DNA of 64,000 nt from JBAXTE01 sp038240835 (lineage in GTDB: Bacteria > Bacteroidota > Bacteroidia > Bacteroidales > WCHB1-69). Positions 9,013 through 16,962 of the stretch are shown in pieces. Below the pieces are notes generated by a model, which saw nothing but the letters and a program-made list of their open reading frames with translations, was not told where the DNA came from and did not search any database. Location: contig JBBRGJ010000001.1 of the NCBI GenBank assembly GCA_038240835.1, positions 17,701 through 81,700 on the forward strand. The letters are read 5' to 3'. The position numbers and the translations under genes were made by a program. Position 1 is the first letter of the stretch; each line of letters opens with the position of its first letter.

Positions 9013-9098
9013 TTGTATGATATAAAATACAAATTTAGACAAAAAATGTATTCTGTAAAATACAATTTGTTCTGTTTTTTGTATTCTGTAAAATACAA
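9013..9098 (-). promoter_or_regulatory. Three phased palindromic operators upstream of the DUF4143 ATPase
   Basis: TTGTATTCTGTAAAATACAA at 9079-9098, a near identical site at 9047-9064 and a diverged one at 9013-9032 share the arms TTGTAT and ATACAA. Their centres (about 9022, 9055 and 9088) are spaced exactly 33 bases, close to three helical turns. The proximal site overlaps the minus-strand -7 element at 9030-9037. This arrangement fits cooperative binding by a dimeric repressor; the regulator is not identified. Confidence 0.7.
9030..9037 (-). promoter_or_regulatory. -7 promoter element for the DUF4143 ATPase
   Basis: Read on the minus strand this is TAAATTTG, the Bacteroidetes -7 consensus. 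It lies 55 bases before the ATG and within the operator array. Confidence 0.6.
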
Positions 9099-9190
9099 TC
9101 TGTAAATATCAATTCAATAATACTCTAAAATTGGAACCAAAACAAGCCAAAAGATGTCGGGCCCGAAGAGGGGAGGCGGGGGCGGAGTCT

Positions 9191-9280
9191 GTAAAGTCGA
9201 AAGTCTATCAAGTAAAAAGTTTGTAAAGTAAAAAGTCTATCAAGTAGAAAGTTTATAAAGTAGAAAGTCTATAAAGGAAA
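9191..9280 (+). repeat. Degenerate tandem repeat of AAAGTCTAT(A/C)AAGT units
   Basis: About six units alternate between AAAGTCTATCAAGTA and AAAGTTTATAAAGTA. The reverse complement of the same unit (ACTTTATAGACTTT) fills 9388-9420 and 10016-10075, so the spacer carries the motif in both orientations. Confidence 0.75.
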
Positions 9281-9601
9281 TAGCCATCAACAGCCATTAG
9301 AGATGGCCGATCATAAAGTTAGTAGAGATTTTTTACCAATTTAAAAAAAATACCAAATCATGAAAAGCACCCTCAGAGCCACACTCTATAGACTTTAAGG
9401 ACTTTACAGCCTTTCCACTTTAGGTTTTACTACCATTTGAGTGGAAGAGAGCACAAATATCAAAATTGTTATTTAAAAAATGTCATGCTGAGATTTCATC
9501 CAATAAAAATTTGGAAATAAAGGGTTGATGACAGTGAGAAAATTTACCGCTATTTGGGGCTTAGAATAAGCATTGTGGCTGTTTTAGCGAGCGTCATACT
9601 G

Positions 9602-9619
9602 TCACGATAGCTATCGTGA
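9602..9619. repeat. 18-base perfect palindrome
   Basis: TCACGATAGCTATCGTGA is fully self-complementary. It is embedded in GTCATACTG...GATAGTCGAAGTATT, a text related to the CACTGAGCC...GAAGTG repeat family, so it is more likely a repeat variant than a protein-binding site. Confidence 0.65.
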
Positions 9620-9875
9620 TAGTCGAAGTATTAAAGAAAGAGGTTTATGAAAGCACTTTTTACAGTCCTTCGATTAACTCAGGAAGACCAGAAAAAGCAA
9701 CATTCCAATTCTGTCATTGGTAGTTTATCGAAGTCGACATAGTGAGAATATGAAGAAGAATAATAACCGCAGAGCTCGCTGAGAGAAGGAAAAAAGTTGA
9801 GGACGCAGAGGCGCGAAGCGTGGAAAAGAAGAAAAGGAATACAGAATTAAGAATACAGAAGTAAGAAATCTAAGT

Positions 9876-9894
9876 CTACCTAGCAAGCTGGTAG
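9876..9894 (-). repeat. CTACC hairpin repeat, copy 6 (inverted)
   Basis: CTACCTAGCAAGCTGGTAG is the reverse complement of copy 1. The surrounding TCTAAGT and ATAAATG flanks are inverted too, so the whole unit was copied in the opposite orientation. Confidence 0.8.
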
Positions 9895-10076
9895 ATAAAT
9901 GTCTTAGTGGTGTCTTTCCTTCTCTTCTCTTTTGTACCTTTTGCTACTTTTGTGGTTCAAAAAAAAAACAAAAAGCGCGAAGCGCCACCGGAAAACCCCA
10001 GCATCGCTTCGCGCCCTTTATAAACTTTACAGACTTTATAGACTTTAAGAACTTTCCACTTTAAGGACTTTATTCC

Positions 10077-10703
10077 CTAAAAAAGCACTCCCACACGAAC
10101 TCCAACAAATTGGTATAGAACTCTGGTTTCTTGATTTGTGGTTAATGTTTTGAATTCAAAATTAAGATCATCAGACCATTTTAGTGAGCTCTCTTGCAAT
10201 TTATATTCAAAAGAGATAACTCCAGCAGCAGATTTAGAAAACATTACTTTCAATCCCAGTCCGCCTGCAAAAAATAGTCCTTCGGTCGCACCTTCAATCA
10301 CCAAATTTTTTGGATCTGGAATTGGCGACTCGTACCATTTGCTCGAATATCCAAAATCGGCACTGATGAATGGTGAGTAACGACCATATAAGAGATTCGC
10401 TCTTAAATCAGCATATAATGGGATAAACGAAGTTCGTTTCCATTTTTCAAAACCTACGCCCATACCCAACGAAAAATAAGGATTAAATTGATATCCAACT
10501 ACTTGGTGCAACGATACGGCCGTGTTCAAATTGGTCATCGTGGTGTTTTCAGCATAACTGATCTCGTTAAATCCATTCGCAAAACTAAACGATGAAATAT
10601 AAATCACCCCACGTTCTTTAAAATCATCCATCTGCTGAGCCTGCATATTCGCAGAAAACCCCATCATAATGACAAAAACTAAAATAGTATATTTCTTTAG
10701 CAT
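10077..10703 (-). CDS. Outer-membrane beta-barrel protein
   Basis: A signal peptide (MLKKYTILVFVIMMGFSANMQAQ) precedes about 185 residues of alternating hydrophobic and polar stretches rich in Gly, Tyr and Phe. It ends in FVGVRVGVLF, with a terminal aromatic residue typical of outer-membrane barrels. It resembles the small 'outer membrane protein beta-barrel domain' families of Bacteroidetes, which have no assigned role. It has its own -7 element and no close partner on the same strand. Confidence 0.8.
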   Translation of the reverse strand: MLKKYTILVFVIMMGFSANMQAQQMDDFKERGVIYISSFSFANGFNEISYAENTTMTNLNTAVSLHQVVGYQFNPYFSLGMGVGFEKWKRTSFIPLYADLRANLLYGRYSPFISADFGYSSKWYESPIPDPKNLVIEGATEGLFFAGGLGLKVMFSKSAAGVISFEYKLQESSLKWSDDLNFEFKTLTTNQETRVLYQFVGVRVGVLF

Positions 10704-10718
10704 AAGTATATTTTTTTA

Positions 10719-10726
10719 CAAAAGTA
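10719..10726 (-). promoter_or_regulatory. -7 promoter element for the beta-barrel gene
   Basis: The minus strand reads TACTTTTG, matching TAnnTTTG, and ends 15 bases before the ATG at 10703, giving a very short leader. Confidence 0.6.
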
Positions 10727-10886
10727 CGTTATTTTTTATCAGCTTCTGAAGTGTATGTGCTTTTTTATATATCTCCAATTTAATAAAAGTTCCTAATCTT
10801 CTATGGTATTGATTAAAGATTTTTCATGATAACCTTCTTTAGAATTCCCTTTATTAGAATGTAAATACCTAATCTGTTTATTTTTT

Positions 10887-10918
10887 TTTGTTTAAAGTGT
10901 TTTATTTTTGTATCTTTG
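10887..10918 (+). promoter_or_regulatory. Complete -33/-7 Bacteroidetes promoter
   Basis: TTTG at 10887-10890 and TATCTTTG at 10911-10918 are separated by 20 bases, the canonical spacing. The ATG of the secreted repeat protein follows 26 bases later. This is the clearest promoter in the window. Confidence 0.75.
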
Positions 10919-10944
10919 TGTACTTATTTTAAAAATTTCATGTT

Positions 10945-12924
10945 ATGAAAAAAATATTACAATTATTGTCTATTTTTCCAATATTGTCTCTTTTCCTATT
11001 ATTTAACGGTTCTGATATAATTGCTCAAACTACGAAGATTCAGCCAGTTCAATGTGGCTATTTGATGCCGGAAATAAAAACCACAATTAAAGCTATTGCC
11101 GTCACAGGAGCTACTGGTTACAGATTTCGAGTGAGTGATGGAGATACATATTTAGAAATCATTGATAAAACTGTAAATAATTTTAAGTTAACACAACTGT
11201 TGACTGCGCCCAAATACAATACATCTTACATTATTGATGTGGCTGTTAAAACAACAGGAAGTTACGGCAGTTACGGAGAAGCATGTATTTTGACAACTCC
11301 TTCTGCTCCCCTTACAAAAATTCAAGAAAGTCAATGTGGAATAACTCTTTCGGATATAAATACCTTCGTTTATGCCGATGCAATGTGGTATATCGACATG
11401 TACCGATTTAAAATAGATGATGGTGTAAATCCGCCTCAAACTTATGAAACTACAGGACGGACATTTAAATTTCCATTTTTCCCCTCCTTTGAATATAACA
11501 CAACTTACAGTGTCTCAGTTGCGTTAAAAGCTGGTGGCATTTGGGGCTCTTATGGCCCAGTTTGTTCGGTGAAAACTCCTTGTCAGAATTTAAAAGTATT
11601 TGCAGATACTGATGGTGATACCTTTGGAGATCTATCTAATTTTATTATTTCTTGTAATGGTGTTCCCGAAGGTTACGTCCTCGATTCTTTAGATTGTGAT
11701 GACGCAGATATGACAATTTATCCAGGTGCTCCTGAAATTTGTGGTGATGGAAAAGACAATAATTGCAATAATCAAATTGATGAGTCAGGTTGTTCTGTTA
11801 TTACCACTTTAACTGAAGATGTTTGTGGTTCAACTTTTGAGTTTTTAAATACTACTTGGATTACAGCAAATCCGGTTGAAGGAGCTGAACAATATGAATT
11901 TAAAATAACTGCAGGGGCGTATGAAGCAACTGCCTTTGATGATTTGCAAGCGACCAAAGCTCGATTCCCTCAATTTCTCGATTATCAATATAATACAACT
12001 TATGATGTTCAGGTTCGTGTTAAATTCAATGGTGTTTGGGGCGCATATTCTGTCCCTTGCTCAATTACTACTACTGATCATCCTTATACCAACATTGAAT
12101 CACCTACCTGCAATTCTACATTGCCATTAATAACTACATACATTTATGCAAAAACGGTATCTGATGTTACGGCATATCGATTTAAAGTTAATGATGGAGT
12201 TCATTCAGAAGAGGTGTTAGAGAAAACGGTTAGAACATTTAATATTCCAATGTTAGCTAATTGGAATTATGGAGAAACTTATCAGATCTCTGTAGCCGTT
12301 AAATTTAGAGATGTTTGGTATCCATACGAAAATATTTGTCAATTATCATCTCCTACTGTTCCAACTCCAGTAGTGCAAACGAGTCAATGTAATTCTATAT
12401 TAGCAAAACCTTCTACTACTATTAAATCAACTTTAATAACTGGTGCAACGGATTATAGATTTGAAATTAGCTTTGGTGATTCTACCCAAATTGTGGATAA
12501 ATCTATTAATGAGTTCAAACTCACAGAGAAAGCAACTGCGCCCAGAAATGGTGTTGTATACACAATTAGAGTTGCCGCAAAAGTTTTCAATGTTTGGGGC
12601 GATTTTGGGAGTGCCTGTAGCGTTACTACTCCTGGCGCCAAAAACGAAGCTTTAACCGTTGTTGAAAATGAAAAACACGAACTGTCTGCTATCGTTTCAC
12701 CAAACCCTTCTAGTGATAAATTTACGATTTCGATTAATTCAGATATTTCAGGAAGTGTAGACGTATTGGTTACAAATATTCTTGGTCAGAAAATTGAAAG
12801 TTTTTATCTGACGGTTTCAGATTTGTCAAAACTAACCTTTGGTGCAAACTATGAAAAAGGAATATACTTAGTTACCATTCGCCAAGGTGCACATAGAAAA
12901 GTATATAAAATAGTCAAACAATAG
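10945..12924 (+). CDS. Secreted repeat protein with MopE-like calcium/metal motif and type IX sorting domain
   Basis: A signal peptide of about 28 residues is followed by five related beta-sandwich-like repeats of about 85 residues (starts near 35, 125, 288, 378 and 470). Each has a Cys near its start (such as VQCG), a central YRFKV/YRFRV and a second Cys near the end (ACxxTTP). Repeats 2 and 3 are separated by a module with LDCDDADMTIYPGAPEIC and GKDNNCNNQIDE (about 249-281), which matches the MopE-type metal-binding motif. The last 80 residues carry the type IX sorting signal (SPNPSSDKF, GIYLVTI, KIVKQ). The protein is expected on the cell surface or outside; its partner is unknown. Confidence 0.88.
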   Translation: MKKILQLLSIFPILSLFLLFNGSDIIAQTTKIQPVQCGYLMPEIKTTIKAIAVTGATGYRFRVSDGDTYLEIIDKTVNNFKLTQLLTAPKYNTSYIIDVAVKTTGSYGSYGEACILTTPSAPLTKIQESQCGITLSDINTFVYADAMWYIDMYRFKIDDGVNPPQTYETTGRTFKFPFFPSFEYNTTYSVSVALKAGGIWGSYGPVCSVKTPCQNLKVFADTDGDTFGDLSNFIISCNGVPEGYVLDSLDCDDADMTIYPGAPEICGDGKDNNCNNQIDESGCSVITTLTEDVCGSTFEFLNTTWITANPVEGAEQYEFKITAGAYEATAFDDLQATKARFPQFLDYQYNTTYDVQVRVKFNGVWGAYSVPCSITTTDHPYTNIESPTCNSTLPLITTYIYAKTVSDVTAYRFKVNDGVHSEEVLEKTVRTFNIPMLANWNYGETYQISVAVKFRDVWYPYENICQLSSPTVPTPVVQTSQCNSILAKPSTTIKSTLITGATDYRFEISFGDSTQIVDKSINEFKLTEKATAPRNGVVYTIRVAAKVFNVWGDFGSACSVTTPGAKNEALTVVENEKHELSAIVSPNPSSDKFTISINSDISGSVDVLVTNILGQKIESFYLTVSDLSKLTFGANYEKGIYLVTIRQGAHRKVYKIVKQ

Positions 12925-12975
12925 TTTAGGGCATGAAAAAGGAGGTAGATACCTCCTTTTTCATGCCCTAAACTA
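12922..12975. terminator. Perfect 26-bp inverted repeat, bidirectional terminator
   Basis: The arms 12922-12947 and 12950-12975 are perfect complements with only two bases between them. The left arm begins with the stop codon of the secreted repeat protein. A5 and T5 runs lie within the stem, so transcripts from either side end in U-rich RNA. It sits between convergent genes and also closes the polysaccharide operon. Confidence 0.9.
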
Positions 12976-13007
12976 CATGGATTTCCTGAATAAAATCTCG
13001 AATTCCT

Positions 13008-14105
13008 CTATTTTTTTGAAATAATAGTATTGTAAATATTGGAGTATTCATGAGCAATTACTTTCCAATCATGATTCACCATAATTTTCTTAAATGCATT
13101 TTCGGAAAGTTGTTTTAGTTTTTCATCATCGCCTATGACTGTTTTGATTTTAGAAGCTAAATCATCCGAATTTCCACTTTCAAAATATAATACTTCTGTT
13201 TCGTCAAAAACATATACATTTTCTATGATATTACTCGCAATGATAGGGGTTTTAAGGGATGCAGTTTCAAGTAGCATATTAGACATGCCTTCGTTTAATG
13301 ATGGAAATATAAACAGTTTTGCATTGCAAATTATTTTAAACAACTCCTCTTTTTCGGTTATTAACCCTAAATAATCAAGGTTCAGTCCGATTGATTTTTT
13401 TAAAATTAACTCCTTATAGCCTGAAATATGATCTAAAGAGCCTACAATTTTAACTTTCCCTTTATATTCAATTTTATGTAAAGCATCTAACAAAAGATGA
13501 AGTCCTTTTAATCCAATAATTCTACTTGCCGAAAAACAGATGTAATCTTCTACACGTTTGTTTTTAAGAAGATCAGGATAGATATATACTCCATTCGGAA
13601 TGTAAATAATCTCTTTTTTGCAAACAGTATTCAAATATTGAATGTGTGGTTTACAGACTGATACTGTTATGTTTGAAAATTTCAAAGCAATGTATTCGAA
13701 TGCTCTAAAAAATATTTTGTCTAATTTATTCCATTTGTTGTCATTTTTCGGAATTATCCCTCTTACTGTATTAATGACTGGATATTTTATTCTTAAAAAT
13801 GGTATAATAAATCCTGCATATATATGTTGAACATGAATTACATCATAATTTGCCATAAAAAGACAATGAAACATTGATTTGATATAATACGATAGAGTGT
13901 CTAATCTTTTTATTGGAAAGGCTTTTAAGGTAATTTGATTTATTCCATGATAATTTCCACTTAGGTTTGTATGCGAAGAAACCGAATATACTGTAATGTT
14001 AAAATCGTCTTTTAATTCTAACATCATCGATTCGGTAGCTCTTGCACCTCCACCGTAACCAGGAAGACCCTTAACTCCAATTACTGCAATTTTCTTTTTA
14101 ATCAT
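13008..14105 (-). CDS. GT4-family glycosyltransferase
   Basis: The protein starts KIAVIGVKGLPGYGGGA, a glycine-rich donor loop typical of GT4 enzymes, and has the C-terminal nucleotide-sugar signature FPSLNEGMSNMLLE (about residues 260-273) with its EX7E-type glutamates. It transfers a sugar from a nucleotide donor to the growing repeat unit at the cytoplasmic face. It is the last gene of the polysaccharide operon and overlaps the preceding GT4 gene by eight bases. The donor and linkage cannot be read from sequence. Confidence 0.88.
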   Translation of the reverse strand: MIKKKIAVIGVKGLPGYGGGARATESMMLELKDDFNITVYSVSSHTNLSGNYHGINQITLKAFPIKRLDTLSYYIKSMFHCLFMANYDVIHVQHIYAGFIIPFLRIKYPVINTVRGIIPKNDNKWNKLDKIFFRAFEYIALKFSNITVSVCKPHIQYLNTVCKKEIIYIPNGVYIYPDLLKNKRVEDYICFSASRIIGLKGLHLLLDALHKIEYKGKVKIVGSLDHISGYKELILKKSIGLNLDYLGLITEKEELFKIICNAKLFIFPSLNEGMSNMLLETASLKTPIIASNIIENVYVFDETEVLYFESGNSDDLASKIKTVIGDDEKLKQLSENAFKKIMVNHDWKVIAHEYSNIYNTIISKK

Positions 14106-15171
14106 CTATTAAAATTTCCGTGTAATTGTTTTTTAAAGCTGTTGCTGAATACTCGTTCCTTAGCAAATCTATTGAATTATTACTGAACTTTTGATACATT
14201 TCGGGATTTGAAATAACATTTAAAATTGATGTTGCAATTTGAGTTGAATCCCCAATTTTTGAAGTAAATCCATTAAAATTGTCTACCACTAACTTGCTGC
14301 TATCGCCAGCTGTTGTTGCAATGATGGGGAGCTTGAAACTCATCGCTTCCATAATGGTATTAGACATACCTTCAAAAATAGAAGTAGATATGTAAAGATC
14401 AGCTTTTATATACTCTTCATTAGTATTTGCCAACTGACCATCCACTATTTTAATATATTCAGACAATCCGAATTCAATGATTTTCTCTAAAATTGTTTTG
14501 TAAAGTGGCCCATATCCAACAATAGTTAATTCAAACTGATCAAATTTTAATCTATTTTTTAATTTATCAATGGATTCAATGAGCGTATTATATCCTTTTT
14601 CTTCTACAAATCGGCCAACAGTTAAAAACTTAAAAAATTGAGTATGTTCGATGGATCGATTGATTAAAAGATTTTTATCAGGGATCAAAATCCCATTAGG
14701 GATAACGAATATGTTTTTTTCTTTGAACCCATATCCAATATATTTTGTTTTTGCAAAATAGCTATTTGATATAAATTTTATATTTAAACAATTACAAATA
14801 CACTTCATCGCAATCATTTTATGGAATGATTTAGACTTAGGTCCTCTAATTCCACAAAGAATGTTTTTTGTGCCAACAATTTTTCCAACTACTGAACCTA
14901 ATATGTTGTTGCTTGGCAAATAGCAAATTAAATTTTTCGCTTTTGCTCTCTTCAAAATAAGGAATAATGAAATCAATTTATTGATAAAACAACCTTTTAA
15001 GAAAACGATATTGTCAATTTCTTTATACGAAATATGGTTGTTGCTTTTTGAGTTTTGATGATGAACTACAACTAATGTTTTTCGCTCTTTTTGTAACTCT
15101 TTAGCCAAAATTAATGATTGCTTTTCTGCACCACCTTTCGTCAATGATCTTATGTAGATGATTGTGTTCAT
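14098..15171 (-). CDS. GT4-family glycosyltransferase
   Basis: A second GT4-type enzyme: the N-terminus has RSLTKGGAEKQ, and the C-terminal domain has TVGRFVEEKGYNTLI (about residue 195) and STSIFEGMSNTIMEAM (about 275-290), the usual donor-binding glutamate region. It belongs to the sugar-assembly group of the locus. Its start overlaps the stop of the acyltransferase gene as ATGA, so translation is coupled. Base composition is as AT-rich as its neighbours. Confidence 0.88.
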   Translation of the reverse strand: MNTIIYIRSLTKGGAEKQSLILAKELQKERKTLVVVHHQNSKSNNHISYKEIDNIVFLKGCFINKLISLFLILKRAKAKNLICYLPSNNILGSVVGKIVGTKNILCGIRGPKSKSFHKMIAMKCICNCLNIKFISNSYFAKTKYIGYGFKEKNIFVIPNGILIPDKNLLINRSIEHTQFFKFLTVGRFVEEKGYNTLIESIDKLKNRLKFDQFELTIVGYGPLYKTILEKIIEFGLSEYIKIVDGQLANTNEEYIKADLYISTSIFEGMSNTIMEAMSFKLPIIATTAGDSSKLVVDNFNGFTSKIGDSTQIATSILNVISNPEMYQKFSNNSIDLLRNEYSATALKNNYTEILIDD

Positions 15172-15695
15172 TTATCAACAAAATCTAAGATTATTTTCTT
15201 TCGGTCTTGTTTTGATGTCCCTGTTGGAATTATGACACTTTTTGACAAACAATCTTCTTTGTATTGTTCTATGTTTTTTATTGGCTTGGCTGGAATTCCA
15301 ATTGCCACTGAATTGTCGGGGATGTCCTTTGTGACAATACTCCCACTGCCTATCACAACATTGTTTCCAATATTTGTATTTGGCATTATGATTACATTAG
15401 AGCCAATAAAGACATTATTACCAATAGTTATCCTCCCAAAAATATTTAACCCAGGGAACTGATTTCTAAGAACAAAAACTCCTCCGTCGTGTGTGTGAAA
15501 AACTACATCTTGCGTAATTGTAACGTTATCACCAATAGAGATTAAATATGCTTCACTTCCCCATCTTGGAAATCCAGTGATTCGTACATTTTTGCCGAAT
15601 TTTATTTTGTGATAATAGGCGCAGACTCTATATTTTCGGGTGTTTGACGACAAGGACATCAGTAGCAAGTAAATTATTCTATTTAATTTTTTCAT
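15168..15695 (-). CDS. Hexapeptide-repeat acyltransferase
   Basis: The protein contains left-handed beta-helix hexapeptide repeats (ITIGNNVFIGSNVIIMPN, IGNNVVIGSGSIVTKDI) and the closing GIPAKPIKN typical of WbbJ/LacA-like O-acetyltransferases. A conserved catalytic-type His lies in VVFHTHDGG. It probably acetylates a sugar of the repeat unit. I chose the ATG at 15695 (MKKLNRII) rather than an upstream TTG at 15728. Its 5' end overlaps the polymerase gene by 17 bases and its 3' end overlaps the next GT gene. Confidence 0.86.
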   Translation of the reverse strand: MKKLNRIIYLLLMSLSSNTRKYRVCAYYHKIKFGKNVRITGFPRWGSEAYLISIGDNVTITQDVVFHTHDGGVFVLRNQFPGLNIFGRITIGNNVFIGSNVIIMPNTNIGNNVVIGSGSIVTKDIPDNSVAIGIPAKPIKNIEQYKEDCLSKSVIIPTGTSKQDRKKIILDFVDK

Positions 15696-16962
15696 GTATT
15701 TTATGATAGTAGTTGTTATATTGACCAAGGGTCATTCCTAATAGAAAAAAGCCAAATATTCTAAACGTAATTGCATTTAATCCCCCAGAGAAGGACATGG
15801 CTATTATACTAAAAAAGGAAGAGACGAAAAGATAATTTAAATGTACAAGATTTCGATTTGATATTCTTCGCCTGACTCTTTTTTTGAAAAATAGAAATTT
15901 TGAAAAAACCTTTAAATAAAATAGAGCATATAAAATTATTCCAACTAGTCCGCTACTGAAAAAGATAATGTTTATATCTACATGCAAGGGTCTGTCTCCA
16001 AATTCTCCGTTGCCATAATTCTCAACCGAGTTAAAAGGCTTCTCTCCAAAAAAAAGCAACTTTAATGATTTCTGTTCGAAACGCTCTTCCCATAAATTAA
16101 TAGATTCTTTCAGCCTTGATTCCTCATTTAAACCTTTGTCAAATGTTTTAGTTCTTGCGTCAAATTGTTTGTCAAACAATGAGTTAAATTCAGGAAGAAC
16201 AAAAATGACGGCAATGCCAATTATGATAATAAATCTAATAGATTGAACACCTATCCTGTAAAAAAGAATTATTCCAATTCCTGAAATGCCCAAAATCACA
16301 TATGCTGAACGCCTGAATGCGATGATAATAATACCTACAACTAAAAAAGTTAACACGATAAATAGTAGCTTTTGCTTTTTTATTAGAATTAAGGCCATGC
16401 TTATGGTAATAGTTAGACTTGGGATATACCACATGTTTGAAACAATTCCTCCAGTATAAAACCCTACTTCTTCAGAGTATCCAGCCCATCCGAGTTTGAA
16501 GATGTTTGAAATTATGATGTTGACAAGAGTGATGATCAACAGAGAAAAAGCCATCTCCTTGAATTTGATGAGATTAAAATTATTACGACTAAAATAAGTG
16601 TAAAATGCATAAAAACTATAAATAATCAGAATGAATTTAATAGTTTCAGTGATGCCTTTAATGTTTTGGAACTCAAAAATTGTCGATATACTTAAGATAG
16701 AAATCAATAAAATAAAATAAATATAGGCTGGTTTATTTTGAAAAGAAATTGATTTTGAACTTCTCCTGAGTTTGAAGTAGAAGAAGATTATAATAAAAAA
16801 TCTAATTAAATTTAATATCAAAGTACTTGATGAATCTATCGAATAGAACACTAAATCGTAAATATAGTTGAAAGGAAGGAACATATATACTGCTTTGTGT
16901 GTGTCTTTTGTTAAGACATACAAAAAGTAAATACAAAGTATAATGATTATTGCAATTTGCAT
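15679..16962 (-). CDS. wzy: O-antigen/capsule polymerase (Wzy-type)
   Basis: The 427 residues are dominated by about ten to twelve hydrophobic helices with a large soluble loop (about residues 255-325), the usual Wzy topology. Sequence conservation in this family is low, so the call rests on topology and on its place between flippase, transferases and export genes. It would join lipid-linked repeat units at the periplasmic face. Its start overlaps the stop of the GT52-like gene as TAATG. Confidence 0.78.
   Translation of the reverse strand: MQIAIIIILCIYFLYVLTKDTHKAVYMFLPFNYIYDLVFYSIDSSSTLILNLIRFFIIIFFYFKLRRSSKSISFQNKPAYIYFILLISILSISTIFEFQNIKGITETIKFILIIYSFYAFYTYFSRNNFNLIKFKEMAFSLLIITLVNIIISNIFKLGWAGYSEEVGFYTGGIVSNMWYIPSLTITISMALILIKKQKLLFIVLTFLVVGIIIIAFRRSAYVILGISGIGIILFYRIGVQSIRFIIIIGIAVIFVLPEFNSLFDKQFDARTKTFDKGLNEESRLKESINLWEERFEQKSLKLLFFGEKPFNSVENYGNGEFGDRPLHVDINIIFFSSGLVGIILYALFYLKVFSKFLFFKKRVRRRISNRNLVHLNYLFVSSFFSIIAMSFSGGLNAITFRIFGFFLLGMTLGQYNNYYHKIHEKIK

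Larger units (their letters stand above)
8975..10076. other. 1.1-kb gene-free region with operators and several repeat types
   Basis: After the operators this region contains a degenerate tandem repeat of AAAGTCTATMAAGT units (9191-9280), an 18-base perfect palindrome TCACGATAGCTATCGTGA (9602-9619), a purine-rich tract that is the reverse complement of the 5.4-kb pyrimidine tract, one inverted CTACC hairpin (9876-9894), GC-rich SSR-like text around CGCGAAGCG, and ACTTTA repeats before the next gene. I see no credible coding frame. Confidence 0.75.

Noticed and set aside
9602..9619. Perfect palindrome considered as a regulator site
   Set aside because: It is far from any start codon and lies within repeat-like text, so a regulatory role is not supported.
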